From Larkinella punicea (GTDB lineage Bacteria; Bacteroidota; Bacteroidia; Cytophagales; Spirosomataceae), in the NCBI RefSeq assembly GCF_003334855.1, contig NZ_QOWE01000018.1, positions 124,001-188,000 of the forward strand: a stretch of 64,000 bases of DNA, read 5' to 3'. Below, piece after piece: positions 43,504 through 51,519 of the stretch. The notes under the pieces were generated by a model. The model searched no databases, was not told the origin of the DNA, and was given only the letters and a program-made list of their open reading frames with translations. The position numbers were made by a program, and so were the translations under genes. How positions within the stretch are numbered: the first letter of the stretch is position 1; each line of letters opens with the position of its first letter.

Positions 43504-44733
43504 TTACTGATTCCAGATTTCCTGCACGGCAACTTCGGTGTAAAAGCGGCCCGATGGATCCAGTTTTGAAAGCCGCTCCACGATGTTGACCTGCCGGATG
43601 CTTTTTGCCAGCGTCGAATAGCGGCTCATCAACTGATCCAGCGGTATCAGCGCCACCTGGGTCGCGTTGACGTATACTTTTACCCGGGCGTTGTGAACAA
43701 AATACTGCCCGGCCTGCGTCTGCTTCGAGGTGCGGACGGCATAGGTGAGCGACTCATCCGCCAGCGTGTTCAGAAAACCGTTTACGTCGCTAAAATCCGG
43801 TCGTTGAGCCGATGCCGGAGCCGCGGGCTGCGGGGCCACGGCGACCACCGGTGTCTGGGCGGGAGCAACCGCGTTGGAATCGACCGAAGCTGACGATGGT
43901 GCGGCTGTCGGATTGGCCGGAACCACTGCCACCTGGCTGTCCGGCGCCGTCGCGGTGGAGTCACTGGCCAATCCAACCGTGAAGATCGACTCCTGTTTGG
44001 CCTGGCGGGCTGCCTGAATGCTCCACATCCGGGTTTGGGTATCGTCGAGCAATTGCTCCCAGGTCACCCGTTCGTTGTAATGGCAGGCATAATCGATCGA
44101 TTGCAGGAGCGACCAGGTATAAAAACTGCCCCCCGGAGCGGCCCCCGAAACCTGCCCCCGTTTGCTGCTGGCGGCAATGACGCCCCCCCGCTGCTGCAGG
44201 AATAACTGGCGAAAAATAGCCGGATTACACGCCGTACCTTTCACCATTGACCGGTCCTGGGGGACGTTCTCATCGATCACTTTGTTGCAGCAATCGCCAA
44301 TGGTGAGGCAAAACCGGGCCTTCTTTTTCATCAATTCCTCATGAATGAGCATGAGTGGAAAGTTTCCGTCGCCAGTCGTATCGATTGCCATAATCGGGAA
44401 GTTTCCGGCATATTTGCTCAGGTTGAAACCGTGCCCGGTGTAGTAAAAAACGACAATATCCTCCGCACCACAGGTCAATCCCTGGATCGATTTCCGGATC
44501 GCATCGTTGCTGAAATTTTCTTTCACCAACACGCCCGGCTTATAGACATAGCCAATGCTTTCGGCAATTTTACTGAACTGCTCGTGGAAGCGAAGAATAT
44601 CCAGTTGACAGGCCCGGGCCAGGGTTTTATCTTCGGTAGCCCCGATCATGATGACATGGAAAGTGGGTTGAGTTTGAGCCTGAAGCGTAGTCAGGCTGAC
44701 AAGACAAAGGCAAAACAAGACGATCGATCGCAT
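43504..44733 (-). CDS. Secreted caspase-like protease (type 2), first gene of the operon
   Basis: A 409-residue protein from the ATG at 44733, which gives a proper signal peptide (MRSIVLFCLCLVSLTTLQAQ). The frame stays open up to 44850, but that extension is not signal-like. The C14-like fold has FHVIMIGATEDKTL, the catalytic H101 in YYTGHGFN and cysteines C148-C149 in TIGDCCNKV. GGVIAASSKRGQVSG follows as a pocket segment. An Ala/Pro/Val-rich linker (about 270-310) joins a C-terminal ~95-residue domain that resembles the next gene's product. A promoter candidate is at 44889-44918 and a hairpin with T-run lies in the leader. Confidence 0.87.
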   Translation of the reverse strand: MRSIVLFCLCLVSLTTLQAQTQPTFHVIMIGATEDKTLARACQLDILRFHEQFSKIAESIGYVYKPGVLVKENFSNDAIRKSIQGLTCGAEDIVVFYYTGHGFNLSKYAGNFPIMAIDTTGDGNFPLMLIHEELMKKKARFCLTIGDCCNKVIDENVPQDRSMVKGTACNPAIFRQLFLQQRGGVIAASSKRGQVSGAAPGGSFYTWSLLQSIDYACHYNERVTWEQLLDDTQTRMWSIQAARQAKQESIFTVGLASDSTATAPDSQVAVVPANPTAAPSSASVDSNAVAPAQTPVVAVAPQPAAPASAQRPDFSDVNGFLNTLADESLTYAVRTSKQTQAGQYFVHNARVKVYVNATQVALIPLDQLMSRYSTLAKSIRQVNIVERLSKLDPSGRFYTEVAVQEIWNQ

Positions 44734-44810
44734 ATAGAAAATGATTTTGTACCCATCCATGTCCGTAACCGGACTCAGGTTATCACCTTTTTTGAAAAAA
44801 TGTGAAAATA

Positions 44811-44835
44811 AAAAACGCCCGCGGCCGAGGGCCGC
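44811..44835 (-). terminator. Hairpin plus T-run in the caspase-operon leader
   Basis: On the minus strand GCGGCC-CTC-GGCCGC forms a GC-rich hairpin, followed five bases later by TTTTTATTTT. An alternative GCCC/GGGC pairing directly abuts the T-run. It lies about 80 bases before the ATG at 44733 and downstream of the promoter candidate. It is therefore placed like an attenuator, unless translation starts at 44850. Confidence 0.4.
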
Positions 44836-44888
44836 TTCTGGCCAGGCCATACTTCTATATTACCTAATTCGCATTTTGGTAAACAAGG

Positions 44889-44918
44889 TAAAATTAGCCA
44901 TACCACACAGGCTAACAA
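44889..44918 (-). promoter_or_regulatory. Bacteroidota-type promoter for the caspase operon
   Basis: On the minus strand TTG (44918-44916) is followed after 19 bases by TAATTTTA (44896-44889). This is seven of eight matches to the -7 element TAnnTTTG, with the normal spacing. Transcription would start near 44882, leaving a leader of about 150 bases before the ATG at 44733. Confidence 0.55.
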
Positions 44919-45429
44919 TACCTACTTTCGGGTATTTCTACTAAGGGAAACAGGGCATAATCGCTGTTGTCGGCAGGATGTAGATGGACACGCAGATTTG
45001 ATGGGTGCCTGCTCTCTCCGGCTCACTTCTCCCGTTCTGATTCTGAGGGTTATATCTCGTTTAGATGACTAAAAACTACACCATGTATCACTACAGGAAG
45101 GCCATCAGCTTTCGCCTGAACCAACCTGCGCGCTTCTTTCATTGTCTGTTAGAGATGGAAGTGTTACGGGAATTTTGACTGGAAGTGTGTGGAATGAAAC
45201 TACGAGTGAAGAGCAAAAATACGCGGTATTCTCACAAATAAATACGGTTTTTGATTAAAATTAATCAGGAATTTTTATTCCCTTTCCGGTTTTGTTATAA
45301 TGTCCGGATTGTCAGAATCACTGTGGAATTAGCGAAACAATACACGCTGATAATCAAACCTTTCTGGCATAATTTCATAAAATTACCTGACCGATCGCGG
45401 CCAAACTATAAAGCAGGAGCGTATGGTTT
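44919..45429. other. Intergenic interval without recognised genes
   Basis: About 510 bases between the caspase-operon promoter and the end of the upstream operon. I find no gene, RNA or clear repeat. A short open stretch near 45081-45180 codes nothing recognisable. Confidence 0.6.
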
Positions 45430-45957
45430 TTACTTCTCCACCAGCGATAGAATAAAAAACACCAGCCCGCCAATGAAGAGAATGGCCGAAAATAAAACCG
45501 CAAAAATCATCAGAAACCCCCGACTACCGGTTTTGGGCATCACCATCAGGGAATCTCTCTCTTTAAACCGACCAGTTTGCGGATTCGTCAGCTTAAAACG
45601 ACCTTCCTGTTCAATTTTAAATTCAGCAATGGGAACAATCCGGCTGCCCGACCCATCTTTCCGCTGCCCGAGCAGGTTGACAAACGAATGCACGGCCACG
45701 GTTTTTCCCGTCATTAAATCGGACACTTCAAACGGAATATCCGTCGGAATAATACCGGTTAACGAAGGGCGTTTGACCGCGATTTCGTACGCGCCGGGCT
45801 CTTTTAACGGAAATTCAAAATCCGGCACCAGCGCCGAGTCTTCAATTTTTGTTCCGGCTGTATAAACCCGGATCAATCTGCCAATGCTTTTGAAGAGCAG
45901 CAGGAAACCGGTTACCATCAGCAAGGCGAATAAAACCGTTGACCAAAATGGAAACAT
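45430..45957 (-). CDS. Two-TM membrane protein of unknown function
   Basis: A 175-residue protein with one helix at each end (STVLFALLMVTGFLLLF and GFLMIFAVLFSAILFIGG). Between them is a ~110-residue soluble, beta-rich domain with EPGAYEIAVKRPSLTG and GRFKLTNPQTG turns. Topology cannot be fixed from sequence. It is the last gene of a five-gene operon, 15 bases after the metallo-beta-lactamase gene. No family recognised. Confidence 0.68.
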   Translation of the reverse strand: MFPFWSTVLFALLMVTGFLLLFKSIGRLIRVYTAGTKIEDSALVPDFEFPLKEPGAYEIAVKRPSLTGIIPTDIPFEVSDLMTGKTVAVHSFVNLLGQRKDGSGSRIVPIAEFKIEQEGRFKLTNPQTGRFKERDSLMVMPKTGSRGFLMIFAVLFSAILFIGGLVFFILSLVEK

Positions 45958-45972
45958 GGGATAAGAAAAATG

Positions 45973-46932
45973 TTAAAATTCCAGAAGCGTTCCCTGTTCG
46001 GGAAAGATCAGCTTTAGTTTCAGCGTGTTGCTTTCCCGAAGCTGCTTTTTAATCACGGCCTCGTTGGTTCCGGCCGGTTTGATGTGGGTAATCACAACCG
46101 GCAATCCGTCCAGGGCTGTTGCACCGGTCAATTTGCTCAACGCCGTCAGTTCGTGCATCAGCCAGTTGGGGGTTAAATGCCCATACAACTGGTTATCCGG
46201 TTGCTCGTTCGGATAAGAAACTTCGATCAATAATCCCTTTAGCTTTTTCGATTGAACCAGCGGAGAAACCGCCTGCCAGAGTTGGGACAAATACGTCGAT
46301 TTCTCAATTAAATCCGGGCCGGTATCACCCAGATACAGCAGGTAATGCGCGCCGTTTCGGATCAGAAAAGCCGCGCTCTGGTACGAGTTTCCGTGGCTCA
46401 ACGGAAAGGTTCGCACGCTCAGACCCGTCGCTTCGATGGAAATTTCGTTCGCCGGCGAAAGAACCGTGTAGCGGTATTTGCTCAACGCCGGCTGATCCCC
46501 TTCGTTGGCCAGATTGGGCCAGCTTTTCCAGTTGAAATAATTCTTTTTAAGGACGTCAAGGCAAGCCGCCATCGCATAAATCGGCTTCCGGGCGTCTTCC
46601 GTCGAGTTGATGATCAGGCCCGACAAATGATCCAGATGGGCGTGGCTGATCAGGTAGGCTTTGATATATTCTTTCAGAACGGATTCTGAACTCACTTTAA
46701 ATACCTGATTCTGAACCGCTTTCTCAATCCCGGCATGAAGCGTTCCGGCATCCAGGCAGATGTACGCATCCGTTCCCTGCGGTGCCAGCAGATAAGCCGA
46801 AAGATTACTTTCGTCGATACCGCCTTTCACCCCCAACGGAACCACCTTGAAGGTTGGCCCGGACGGTTTTTGCGCGAAGGCTCCGGAGAATACGAATAAG
46901 AAAAAGAAGACGGATAGAAATCGGACAGCCAT
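45973..46932 (-). CDS. Secreted class II cyclic-nucleotide phosphodiesterase-like metallo-beta-lactamase
   Basis: A 319-residue protein with a signal peptide (cut near GAFAQ). The zinc motif HAHLDHLSGLIINS at H97-x-H99-x-D101-H102 matches the PDE class II signature (fungal PDE1, bacterial CpdP) except at its last position. SHGNSYQSAAFLI, YLGDTGPD and VITHIKPAG supply the remaining metal ligands. Class II enzymes hydrolyse cAMP. Because this one is exported, its substrate may be an extracytoplasmic nucleotide or something else. It lies 48 bases downstream of the Ser/Thr kinase gene. Confidence 0.83.
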   Translation of the reverse strand: MAVRFLSVFFFLFVFSGAFAQKPSGPTFKVVPLGVKGGIDESNLSAYLLAPQGTDAYICLDAGTLHAGIEKAVQNQVFKVSSESVLKEYIKAYLISHAHLDHLSGLIINSTEDARKPIYAMAACLDVLKKNYFNWKSWPNLANEGDQPALSKYRYTVLSPANEISIEATGLSVRTFPLSHGNSYQSAAFLIRNGAHYLLYLGDTGPDLIEKSTYLSQLWQAVSPLVQSKKLKGLLIEVSYPNEQPDNQLYGHLTPNWLMHELTALSKLTGATALDGLPVVITHIKPAGTNEAVIKKQLRESNTLKLKLIFPEQGTLLEF

Positions 46933-46980
46933 GGAGCAAACGGGTTAGCCGTTTAAAACTACACGATTTCTGCCACCAAT

Positions 46981-47826
46981 TCAAGGCTTCACCCGATCCC
47001 ACCACTTCCGAACGGGGCCCATCCAGTCGGGAGCGTTCAGCAAAGCCGGGTGATGCAGGGCCTCCAGCACCTGCCGGGCGGTCATCCGGCGGTCGGGCGA
47101 CACCGTCAACAGCCGGTCGATGAGCCGCTCACTGGCCTTCGACAGCCTGGGATTCAGCTTATGGGGAGCGAGGTAATCGCCTTTCTGAATCCGGCGGCCG
47201 GTTTCGCTTTGCGTGTTTCCGCCAAACGGGGGCTGCCCCGTCAGCATTTCATACAGCAAAACCCCCAGCGCCCAGCAGTCGGACGCGGAACTGCTCCGGC
47301 CCGAAAACTGCTCGGGGGCCATCGAAGAGGCCGTACCGATCAGGTGACCCTCGTGCGTCAATTTCGGTGAAGTAGCCGCCCGCGCCAGTCCAAAATCCAG
47401 CAATTTGGCTTTTCCGGGTCGGGCAATTTTGATATTTCCCGCTTTCAAATCCCGGTGAACGATGTCGCGGCTGTGCAGATACTCCAGCGCCGAGGCAATC
47501 TGGGCCAGCAATTTCCAGGCGGTTTCTTCGGGAAAAGGCCCATTTTTTCGGATGTACTGCTCGATGGTTGGCCCTTCGATGTATTCCAGCACCAGGCAGG
47601 AAAGGCCGTTTTCCACAAAAAATTCGTACACCAGCGCAATGTGCGGATGCCGCAGGGAAGCTTGAACGGCGGCTTCGTTCCTAAACCGTTCGGCCTGCTC
47701 CATGCGGCTCAACAGCTTGATGGCCACCGTTCGTTGCGTCGCGGTGTGGTAGGCCTGGTATACCTCGCCCATCCCGCCCGACCCCACCCACTGGGTCAGC
47801 GTGTATCCTCGTATCGGTTGGTTCAT
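46981..47826 (-). CDS. Soluble Hanks-type Ser/Thr protein kinase
   Basis: A 281-residue kinase consisting of the catalytic domain alone. The glycine loop is GSGGMGEVY (15-23), the ATP lysine K37 in VAIKLL, the catalytic loop HRDLKAGN (124-131) and DFG at 144-146. An activation segment (HEGHLIGTASSMAPEQF) follows. The usual APE appears as APE, so it should be active. There is no transmembrane helix or sensor domain, so a partner must bring it to its substrate. The operon's two-TM protein and ABC exporter are candidates. It starts 19 bases after the ABC exporter gene. Confidence 0.93.
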   Translation of the reverse strand: MNQPIRGYTLTQWVGSGGMGEVYQAYHTATQRTVAIKLLSRMEQAERFRNEAAVQASLRHPHIALVYEFFVENGLSCLVLEYIEGPTIEQYIRKNGPFPEETAWKLLAQIASALEYLHSRDIVHRDLKAGNIKIARPGKAKLLDFGLARAATSPKLTHEGHLIGTASSMAPEQFSGRSSSASDCWALGVLLYEMLTGQPPFGGNTQSETGRRIQKGDYLAPHKLNPRLSKASERLIDRLLTVSPDRRMTARQVLEALHHPALLNAPDWMGPVRKWWDRVKP

Positions 47827-47845
47827 GACTCAAATGCGGTTTTTC

Positions 47846-49627
47846 TTACCCCAGAACCGTGGCCGCCAAACGGGTCAGGTTCATCGATCGAGCGTTGGAA
47901 TCAATGATGTCGCGGTACAAACCGCCTTCGCGGTAGAGCGATTCGTGGGTTCCCTGACCCACGATTTCCCCTTCCTGCATCACATAAATCTGGTCGGCGT
48001 CCATGATCTGGCTGATGTTGTGCGAAATGATCAAAACCGTCCGGTTTTGCTTGATCGCATCGAGACTATCTTTGATCTGTTCGGTCGTAATGGCATCGAG
48101 GCTGGCGGTAGGTTCGTCGAGCAGCAGCACCGGCGGGTTTTTCAGGAAAAGCCGGGCAATCGCAATCCGCTGCTGCTGACCACCCGACAACGCGCGGGCT
48201 TCGGTCTGGTAGCCCTGCGGCAATTGCAACACCTGATCGTGCAGACTGGCCTGGCGGGCGGCTTCGACCACAGCCTCAAACGGGGTGTCGAGCTTGCCGT
48301 AGCGGATGTTTTCTTCGACGGTGCCGGCAAAAATGTGGTTTTTCTGCAACACCAGTCCGACATTTTCCCGAACAAACTCGCTGTCGTAGTCCGATAACGG
48401 CTGGCCATCGAGCAGCACGCGGCCCCGCGTCGGGTCATAAAAACCGGCCAGCAGATTCAGCGCCGAGCTTTTCCCGGCCCCCGACAAACCCACCAGGGCC
48501 GTCACCTTGCCGGGTTGCAGTTCGAGCGTGATGTTCCGCAAAGCCTGTTTGCCGTTGGGATAGACAAAATCCACGTTTTGAAGGGCAAAATGGCCCTTCC
48601 AGGTGGTCGATTTCAGCGAACCGCGCTGGAGCACGTAGGTGTTATTCTCGATCATATCGAAAAATCCTTCGGCATACACCAGGGCCTCGGTATACTCGTC
48701 GTAGATGCGGTGCAGGTGCCGAACCGGCGCCGACACGTTGTTGAACAGCATGATGTGCAGCAAAATGGCACCAACCGACATCTGGCGATTCAGGACAAAA
48801 TAGATCGTTACGACAAAAACCAGCACGATTCCCACTTGCTCGGCAACGCTTTTCAGACCGTCAAACAGGTAATTGGTGCGGTGGTGGCGGATTTCGTTCT
48901 CGGCCAGCCGGTGGTTCAGGTCGTGCTGGCGGCCCTGTTCGTAGCCTTCCCGTACGAAGGATTTGACCACGAAAATGGATTCGAGCAGCCCAAACAACGC
49001 ATTGGCCTTGTTTTCCCGGATTTCCTGAATATTTCGGCGAATCTGCTTCTGGCGGTTGGTCTGTTCCCGGCTGATGTAGGCATAAACCGGCAGCACGAGG
49101 GTGGCAACAACGCCCACCCCGACGTTCTTGTTGTAAATCAGAATCAGCGCAAAAGCGGCATTGGCCAGCATCGGCACAATATCCACAAACAGGTTTTTGA
49201 CAGTTTTCGTCAGGCTCTCGATGCCCTTGTCGATGCGTTTTTCGAGCTTCCCGGTCTGGTTTTGGCCCAACGCAAAAAAGGACAGGTGGTAAGAAACAAT
49301 CCGCTGAATGGTGTAATCGTAGAGGTCGGCGGCCATCCGAAACCGGATGCGGTCGCTCAGGAATTTCTGCCCCAGTTGCACCAGCAAACTCAGCACTTCC
49401 TTGGCCAGCAGAATCACCACCAGCGTCCCAACCACCCAGCTTACCTCCTGTTTGTCAATGGGTTGTTTCAATAACTTCTGAACGGTATTAACGGTGTGTT
49501 CCATCACCAGGGGCGTCACCTGGGCGAGCAAGGCACCGATGGTCGTCAGCAGGAGCGCCAGGGCCAGACTTCCCCGGTAGCTCCGGACGAAGGGCCACAA
49601 TTTTCGGATCAACAGGAACGTATTCAT
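47846..49627 (-). CDS. ABC exporter, fused permease-ATPase
   Basis: A type IV-fold exporter half-transporter of 593 residues. The start is the ATG at 49627, which overlaps the upstream TGA by one base (TGATG); the frame is open further upstream but only through that gene's sequence. Six predicted helices span about 20-320. The nucleotide-binding domain has Walker A GLSGAGKSS, signature LSGGQQQR, Walker B VLLLDEPTAS and the switch histidine in ISHNIS. It would work as a homodimer exporting a lipid, peptide or drug. No peptidase domain is present. Coupling to the upstream two-TM protein suggests a joint function. Confidence 0.92.
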   Translation of the reverse strand: MNTFLLIRKLWPFVRSYRGSLALALLLTTIGALLAQVTPLVMEHTVNTVQKLLKQPIDKQEVSWVVGTLVVILLAKEVLSLLVQLGQKFLSDRIRFRMAADLYDYTIQRIVSYHLSFFALGQNQTGKLEKRIDKGIESLTKTVKNLFVDIVPMLANAAFALILIYNKNVGVGVVATLVLPVYAYISREQTNRQKQIRRNIQEIRENKANALFGLLESIFVVKSFVREGYEQGRQHDLNHRLAENEIRHHRTNYLFDGLKSVAEQVGIVLVFVVTIYFVLNRQMSVGAILLHIMLFNNVSAPVRHLHRIYDEYTEALVYAEGFFDMIENNTYVLQRGSLKSTTWKGHFALQNVDFVYPNGKQALRNITLELQPGKVTALVGLSGAGKSSALNLLAGFYDPTRGRVLLDGQPLSDYDSEFVRENVGLVLQKNHIFAGTVEENIRYGKLDTPFEAVVEAARQASLHDQVLQLPQGYQTEARALSGGQQQRIAIARLFLKNPPVLLLDEPTASLDAITTEQIKDSLDAIKQNRTVLIISHNISQIMDADQIYVMQEGEIVGQGTHESLYREGGLYRDIIDSNARSMNLTRLAATVLG

Positions 49628-50952
49628 CAGATCATCTGGCGGATAAATTCCTGGGTGTTCAGTTTGCCGTCGGTCTGGTAATCGTAGAAAAGCTCGGTCA
49701 TCGAGGCCACGATGTGCGGGTCTTCGGTCAAAAAAGCCGTCAGCTTGGTGGCCCGGCCGCTCGTGCTGGAACCGCTGCCGAGAATACAGACGCACAGACC
49801 CCGGTAAATTCCCGGTTTGTTTTCGCGGGGCGCGCTGATGAACAACTGAACGGGCAGTGTCTTGTTGGCTTTCGTAATCCGGATCCCCAGTTCCTGCATT
49901 TCCCGAATGGCCTGGGTATGTTCGGTATACAATTGGTTCACCAGCAGGGCTTTGGGATCCGTTGGTTCGGTTGCCGACGACGGAATCAAAAACCGGTTGT
50001 GATGCGGAACGCTGTCGGTTTGGCTCAACAGGGCATTGCTGCCGGGCCGGTAGGTTTCGACTAAAACGTGTTCGTTGATAACTTTGCCGAGGTATTTCAG
50101 AAATGCGTGGCTGGCTCCTTCGTTCTGGTCGTTGAGGGTCACAAACTCGACGTGGGCGTCGCTGCCCATATTCTGGAGGTAGATGGCGGCTCCTTTCAGC
50201 TTGTTTTCCACGTCCGTGCAGTCGCGTTGCAGCCCTTCGGCTTTGCGGGCATAGTCGAACTGGGTTGCATTCCGGAGTTCGTGCGGTTTCAGGTCGGCGT
50301 GTTTGGCGACGTAATCCATGCGAAACGGCGCAATGCCTTCCACCCGGGCGGTATTGGACAGAACGAGCAGGTCATTGCCCTGCGACTGTGCCGATTCGAC
50401 CACCCGGCCAATGCCTTTCAGCACCTCGTCGGAGCCTTCCATCAACAACACCTTTTCGTTGACTTTCCCGCTCACGTCGATCATCAGCGTGTTGAGCGAC
50501 TGCGTAGCCTGCACCAGCAGATTGGTCTGGGTTTTGATGTGCTCCATTTCCTGCTGATTCAACCGTTCCTTCAGGCGGTTGGCTTTCTCCGTCGTAACGG
50601 TGACGTACAAACCGATGAAAATCCCGACAATCCCGCCGAGCAAACCGGCAATGTCGAGTTCACGAATGTATTTGTCGAGACCCGGATTGAAATACGCCCG
50701 GGCGTCCGTCCACTTTCCGGTTACGGGATCTACCTGAAAATCAGACAAATAATGCATTGTATCGTGAAAGACATAATACCATTTCAACCCCAGCGAAATC
50801 AGCAATGCCAGAAAAGGAATCATGAAAAACGCCGTGAAGAGCAGCGGGTGATTCCGGATGATGTCGTAGAGTACCGCAAAAAAACCGTCATTTTTGGGAT
50901 CGGATTCGGCGGTACGAACCGGTTGAGGAGCGGGGGTAGAAACAGCGTGCAT
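49627..50952 (-). CDS. Two-TM protein with coiled coil and large cytoplasmic domain
   Basis: A 441-residue protein. Helices lie at about 38-60 (LLFTAFFMIPFLALLISLG) and 100-120 (IAGLLGGIVGIFIGLYVTV), with a short extracytoplasmic loop. A coiled coil (about 125-165) follows, then a ~270-residue soluble domain I do not recognise. Late motifs are LPVQLFISAPRE, LCVCILGSGSSTSGRA and FLTEDPHIVASMTELFYDY. The last of these resembles the end of PLD-like or TrmB-C-like sensor domains, without an HKD motif. It is the first gene of the operon and translationally coupled to the ABC exporter. A sensor or adaptor role is only inferred. Confidence 0.72.
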   Translation of the reverse strand: MHAVSTPAPQPVRTAESDPKNDGFFAVLYDIIRNHPLLFTAFFMIPFLALLISLGLKWYYVFHDTMHYLSDFQVDPVTGKWTDARAYFNPGLDKYIRELDIAGLLGGIVGIFIGLYVTVTTEKANRLKERLNQQEMEHIKTQTNLLVQATQSLNTLMIDVSGKVNEKVLLMEGSDEVLKGIGRVVESAQSQGNDLLVLSNTARVEGIAPFRMDYVAKHADLKPHELRNATQFDYARKAEGLQRDCTDVENKLKGAAIYLQNMGSDAHVEFVTLNDQNEGASHAFLKYLGKVINEHVLVETYRPGSNALLSQTDSVPHHNRFLIPSSATEPTDPKALLVNQLYTEHTQAIREMQELGIRITKANKTLPVQLFISAPRENKPGIYRGLCVCILGSGSSTSGRATKLTAFLTEDPHIVASMTELFYDYQTDGKLNTQEFIRQMI

Positions 50953-51094
50953 GAGAGCCTTTGTTAGATGGATTAACCATTACAAAGGTCTCGTTCGGGG
51001 CTCCCCCATTCAATCCGCAAAGACCTACATTTTGAGTACAGGAAAACCTATAGTTTCGGTGTACCGACCGGAAGCATAAAGTTGTGGAGATAGC

Positions 51095-51418
51095 CTACCG
51101 CCCCCCGGAAGCAACGCCTAAATTGGCTAATTTTTTATACAGCTTTGTAAGTAATTCCTGGGTTGGCCCCAGCCAGAATTCGCTCCAGCTTACGGAGGTC
51201 TGCGCCTTTTTTCCCAGAACGGTTTTGAGTGTATTATTCCGACGTTTGAAATAGACCAGATAGTCGTCACAGACCCGAACGATGGACAAAGTATCATCTT
51301 TACGTACCTGATTAGTAGTAATCAACGCAGCGAGATAAGCGCGGGCGTCTTCTTCTGTATCAGTATAGGTAAGATTCGTGCTGTTGCCGTCGTAATGGAC
51401 AACGATATAGTCTTTCAT
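51095..51418 (-). CDS. Small protein of unknown function
   Basis: About 107 residues from the ATG at 51418 (MKDYIVVHYDGNSTN); an ATG at 51433 adds five. It is mixed alpha/beta, with a helix EEDARAYLAALITT, a strand YLVYFKRRNNTLK and a C-terminal helix TQELLTKLYKKL. No signal peptide or family is recognised. It is isolated: 142 bases separate it from the two-TM gene and about 100 from the lipoprotein gene. Confidence 0.6.
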   Translation of the reverse strand: MKDYIVVHYDGNSTNLTYTDTEEDARAYLAALITTNQVRKDDTLSIVRVCDDYLVYFKRRNNTLKTVLGKKAQTSVSWSEFWLGPTQELLTKLYKKLANLGVASGGR

Positions 51419-51519
51419 GGTTGATTGGGGCATCTTTCAAAGAAGTATACAATAATAACTAAAATTGAGTATTTGTACGGGATAAAATTTGACAAAAATT
51501 AATATCCCTGGAAAAATTG

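Noticed and set aside
44734-44850. N-terminal extension of the first caspase (start at 44850)
   Set aside because: The extension is not signal-like and would place the real signal peptide at residue 40; the ATG at 44733 fits an exported protein.
45081-45180. Short plus-strand frame starting MYHYRKAISFRLNQ
   Set aside because: It is only about 32 codons, has no similarity I recognise and no supporting signals.
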